Position numbers and translations under genes: made by a program. The notes beneath the pieces are model-generated. The model searched no databases. It had not been told where the DNA came from and saw nothing but the letters and a program-made list of their open reading frames with translations. A stretch of 9,525 nucleotides of DNA from Deltaproteobacteria bacterium (lineage in GTDB: Bacteria; Myxococcota_A; Polyangia; Polyangiales; Houyiibacteriaceae). The stretch lies in NCBI GenBank assembly GCA_003647035.1, contig QMMB01000089.1:1-9525 (forward strand). Direction: 5' to 3'. Shown here in pieces: positions 7,087-9,525 of this stretch. The first letter of the stretch is position 1. Each line of letters starts with the position of its first letter.

Positions 7087-8318
7087 GGCACCACCAACAG
7101 CGCGCCGGACAGACCGGTTTCGTCGATGCTCCGGAGATGCTCACCGCTCAGCGCATCGAGGACTCCGACCGCGCCCAGGTCTGCGTTGCGCACGAAGAGC
7201 AAGGGTTTGCTGTCTTGGGTCACCGCGATGCTGTGCACGCCCATGTTCGGCAATAGAAAGTCCAGCACCTTGCCGAACGTACCCTCCGCGTCGAATCCTG
7301 CTTGCGGACCGAGAAACGCAACGATCAGGCTGGGCGCAGTAAACACTTCGACCCTCTTGTGAGCGGGTACGTCGTACACCCAAATCTCAGCGCCTGGATC
7401 TTTGTGCGACCCCGGCCCGCCCTGATGGACCACCGAGTAGAGGCGCTTGGTGCCGGGATGATAGGCGAGGTGTTGCGCGCCGCCGATCCGCCATTCGTCC
7501 TCGAGCTCGTCGCGGGTGAAGAGCGGCCACGGCGGTTCGGGCGTTGGGGCGTCCCCGCCAAAGTCTACCTCGTAGAGCAGCCCTCCGAACGAAGCGAACC
7601 ACCAGACCGAGCCGTCGCGAACTCCCTTCTCGGTAACGGGGTCAGCGACGACCTCGAAGAACGGCGAACTTCGCTCGATCCGATCGAGCTCACCATTCTC
7701 TTTCAAGTGCACCGTGATCGCGGTGCCGTCTCCGCACAACATACCAAACTGAGTGGGTCCCGCGGGGAACACCGCGGCACAACCTGCCGTTGGGACCTCT
7801 GCAACCATGCGCCGGGCTTCGACGTCGATGACCGAGACGGACGCACCCGGCGACTGGTTGAGGACAACGACGAATCGCTCGCCATCGAGCATGCCCACCA
7901 ACGCGATGCCGGTTCCCGTGTCGGCAGCCTTCGGCGGAATCTCCACCTCCCCCTTCACGTTGAGGGTGCGGGAGTCATAGATCACCAAGTAGTCGTGTCG
8001 CACTCCACGGTGGCCGCGCGAGTACGTGGTGTCGATGTTGTAGATCTCGTTGCGCGTACGCGACCACAGCGGAGCCTTCGGCGTGATCTGCGGCCCGCTG
8101 TCGATCGCTCCCAACATCTGCCCGCTGTCTCCATCGAGCAGGATCGAATGACGAAACAAACGATCGGGGACCCACACCCAGTGATCGCTCACGGTGTCCG
8201 GGAGCCGCGCGACCTGGCCGACTTGTTCGGGTGCGACGTCGGCCTCAGCGGGCGGCGCGAGGGCAAGGAGACACGCGGCGAGGCTGAGAGCCCCGAGCAG
8301 CTTTGCCCGGTGGGTCAT
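7083..8318 (-). CDS. mauB: amine dehydrogenase large (heavy) subunit
   Basis: The 411-residue protein is the alpha subunit of a TTQ amine dehydrogenase, a seven-bladed beta-propeller that binds two small subunits (alpha2beta2) in the periplasm and helps shape the substrate channel. The start at 8318 is preferred because a signal peptide begins there (MTHRAKLLGA, hydrophobic to about 22, probable cleavage after AEA). An upstream in-frame Met at 8357 would add 13 residues before it. The mature N-terminal segment HWVWVPDRLFRHSILLDG and the C-terminal segment HSIAVTQDSKPLLFVRNADL (about 365-385) are typical of the family. LAAC at 13-16 resembles a lipobox but lies inside the hydrophobic core, so a lipoprotein is less likely. 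This is the first gene of the leftward operon. Whether the substrate is methylamine or an aromatic amine cannot be settled; the gene order favours the aromatic (aau) type. Confidence 0.9.
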   Translation of the reverse strand: MTHRAKLLGALSLAACLLALAPPAEADVAPEQVGQVARLPDTVSDHWVWVPDRLFRHSILLDGDSGQMLGAIDSGPQITPKAPLWSRTRNEIYNIDTTYSRGHRGVRHDYLVIYDSRTLNVKGEVEIPPKAADTGTGIALVGMLDGERFVVVLNQSPGASVSVIDVEARRMVAEVPTAGCAAVFPAGPTQFGMLCGDGTAITVHLKENGELDRIERSSPFFEVVADPVTEKGVRDGSVWWFASFGGLLYEVDFGGDAPTPEPPWPLFTRDELEDEWRIGGAQHLAYHPGTKRLYSVVHQGGPGSHKDPGAEIWVYDVPAHKRVEVFTAPSLIVAFLGPQAGFDAEGTFGKVLDFLLPNMGVHSIAVTQDSKPLLFVRNADLGAVGVLDALSGEHLRSIDETGLSGALLVVP

Positions 8319-8434
8319 TAGGGGGTGGTACCCGATCTGCGGCCTGCCTGGCAACACCCTCCATGCCAGGGGTGCGATCGTGGCTATGAGCGCCCCATTC
8401 TTCTATTTCCTGTACGCTCTCGGCCTCGATAGCG
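8319..8434. promoter_or_regulatory. divergent intergenic region between mauB and the SCP2-P450 gene
   Basis: These 116 bases separate two divergent genes and should hold promoters for both. For mauB, TTGCCA on the minus strand (8354-8349, 5 of 6 to the -35 consensus) is followed after 17-18 bases only by a poor -10. That -35 overlaps the inverted repeat annotated here. I see no convincing promoter or Shine-Dalgarno sequence for the rightward gene. Confidence 0.4.
8347..8370. repeat. perfect 7-bp inverted repeat, candidate operator
   Basis: CCTGGCA (8347-8353) and TGCCAGG (8364-8370) are exact inverted copies separated by 10 bases. A shorter overlapping pair, CACCC (8355-8359) and GGGTG (8370-8374), is also present. 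Its place between divergent genes, overlapping a possible mauB -35, suits a regulator-binding site. It could instead form a leader hairpin. No regulator gene is in the window. Confidence 0.4.
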
Positions 8435-9525
8435 ATGGAACCTTCGCCCTCCGATTTCTTCGAAGCACTCGAGCAAAGCGCTCGCGATGCGCCCGAGACC
8501 GCAACCCAGCCCGATACGGTCTTCAAGTTCGTGCTTGCGGGGCCAGATGGCGGTGCGTGGTTAGTCGACCTCACGAAGGGCAAGCGCTCTCGGTTCGTCG
8601 TAAGGCTGCCGGAAGCTGCGTCCGATTCTGGTCCGCTTGCCGAGGGGGATCCGCAGCCGGCTGCCACTATTCATCTCGATGCGGCCGACTGGGTCGCGAT
8701 GACGACGGGCAAGATGAACCCCATGCGAGCGTTCATGTCCGGCAAGATCAAAGTCGATGGCGACATCAAGCTGGCGGTCAATCTTCCCACTGTGGTCAAC
8801 ATGGTGGAGGGCTACGGGATCGGGACGCAGGGGCCCTTCTCTATCGTTCGAGCCGGTATCGAGAGCGCCGTCGCGAGCCTGCGGCGCCCACTTCCGTCGA
8901 TCTCACCCATGCCTCCGCGAAGAGCCGGCGCGCTTCCCGGGGTCAGGGCAGGGCGCCGGCTTCTTCGCAACCCGACCGCGTTCTTCCAAGAGTGTCGGGC
9001 CGAGATGGGAGACACGTTCGTCGTCGACGCGTTCGGGTACCGACTGTTCTGCGTGTTCTCGGCCGCCGGTGTGAAGTCTTTGTGGGCACTACCCGAGGAA
9101 GCCGCGAGCAAGGCGCTCGCGGATCTCGCATTGCTCAGTCACAAGGTACCCATCGAGCTCTTCGAGGGGCGCCGCACGTTCCCCCACGACCTGTTCGCCA
9201 AAGACGATGTGCAGGCGTAGCTCGGCAATCTGAAGAGCGCGGTCGAGGTAGAGCTGGCGGACCTCGGTGACTCCGGCGTCATCGAAGCCTTTTCATTCAC
9301 CAAACGTCTCGCCCATCGCATGGGAATGGCGTCGTGGGGTGGCGAAGAAGCCGCGTCTCCGAAGTATTTGCCCCGACTCGCCACGCTCTTCGATCGTCTG
9401 GACATGTCGGAGTCGTTCGTGCACCCGCACAAGGCCCTGCTCACCATCGCGACCCGGAAGGCACGCGAACGCGCAGCAATGCACGAGATTGAGGAGATCT
9501 TTGCAGAGATCCTCCGAGGCCGTTC
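8435..9525 (+). CDS. SCP2 domain-cytochrome P450 fusion, interrupted by an in-frame TAG; 3' end beyond window
   Basis: Residues about 1-125 look like an SCP2 (sterol carrier) domain, with the DADW-type segment AADWVAMTTGKMNP (about 83-96) and GKIKVDGDIKLAVNL (103-117). SCP2 domains bind lipids in a hydrophobic tunnel. A Pro/Arg-rich linker (about 150-175) leads into a P450-like N-terminal region: a NPTAFFQECRAEMGDTFVVD segment (179-198), a beta-sheet region, then GRRTFPHDLF (245-254). Codon 262 is TAG. The same frame stays open for 101 more codons with GC-rich third positions and a helical P450-like segment including SFTKRLAHRMGMASWGG. The I-helix, ExxR and haem-cysteine motifs would lie past the window edge, so the P450 call rests on N-terminal similarity alone. 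If translation stops at the TAG, the product has 261 residues and no haem site. The start at 8435 is the first good Met before the SCP2 domain. A sterol, hopanoid or fatty-acid type substrate is a guess. Confidence 0.72.
9218..9220 (+). other. in-frame TAG codon inside the SCP2-P450 gene
   Basis: The frame reads DDVQA, TAG, LGNLKSAVEVEL. In related P450s a tyrosine or other aromatic at this helix position seems usual to me (recalled, unverified). As in mauA, the codon is followed by C and is one base from a Tyr codon. Frame and codon bias are unbroken on both sides. Confidence 0.85.

Noticed and set aside
7302..8321. Long open frame (339 codons) on the plus strand opposite mauB
   Set aside because: It is antisense to a well-supported large-subunit gene, has no family resemblance and has shadow-like composition.
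8319..8357. Upstream in-frame Met at 8357 as the mauB start
   Set aside because: It would place a non-hydrophobic 13-residue stretch ahead of a good signal peptide. The Met at 8318 fits an exported protein better, although neither start has a clear Shine-Dalgarno sequence.
9244..9266. Hairpin CGAGGT/ACCTCG downstream of the P450 TAG as a recoding signal
   Set aside because: It starts 23 bases after the codon, differs in spacing and sequence from the mauA hairpin, and 6-bp stems are common at this GC content.

Overview
The window is high-GC DNA with strong G/C bias at third codon positions and tightly packed genes. The protein types (a SWIM/SNF2 helicase, a HelD/UvrD-like helicase, a tryptophylquinone amine dehydrogenase cluster, an SCP2-P450 fusion) suggest an environmental proteobacterium or myxobacterium-like (old 'Deltaproteobacteria') lineage. 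That placement is inference only; there is no rRNA or other marker here.

Layout. (a) 1-664, + strand: C-terminal part of a superfamily 1 UvrD/HelD-like helicase, running in from the left edge. (b) 870-4265, + strand: complete SWIM zinc-finger SNF2-family ATPase. (c) 8318 down to 4286, - strand: a compact operon read leftwards, mauB/aauB (large subunit), mauE, mauD, mauA/aauA (small, TTQ-bearing subunit), a small monohaem cytochrome c, then a dienelactone-hydrolase-family gene. The first five genes are chained by four ATGA stop/start overlaps. The order B-E-D-A-cytochrome resembles the aromatic amine dehydrogenase (aau) arrangement more than the full methylamine (mau) operon. Together they would make, mature and electrically connect a periplasmic quinoprotein amine dehydrogenase. 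No mauF, mauG, mauC or mauJ is visible. (d) 8435 to the right edge, + strand, divergent from mauB: an SCP2 (sterol-carrier-type) domain fused to the N-terminal part of a cytochrome P450.

Main observation. Two unrelated genes each contain one in-frame TAG with clear homologous coding sequence continuing after it. In mauA the TAG (5531-5529) lies ten codons before the second TTQ tryptophan. Reading through it restores that Trp, the last two family cysteines and the ATGA overlap with the cytochrome gene. By gapless alignment to the Paracoccus small subunit (from memory) the TAG sits at a tyrosine position. In the SCP2-P450 gene the TAG (9218-9220) interrupts the P450 region, and at least 101 further codons stay open to the window edge. 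Three other genes (UvrD-like, SNF2, hydrolase) end normally in TAG, so uniform TAG reassignment looks unlikely. The options are context-dependent recoding (for example pyrrolysine or a suppressor tRNA), recent nonsense mutations, or sequence/assembly errors. The sequence alone cannot decide between them.
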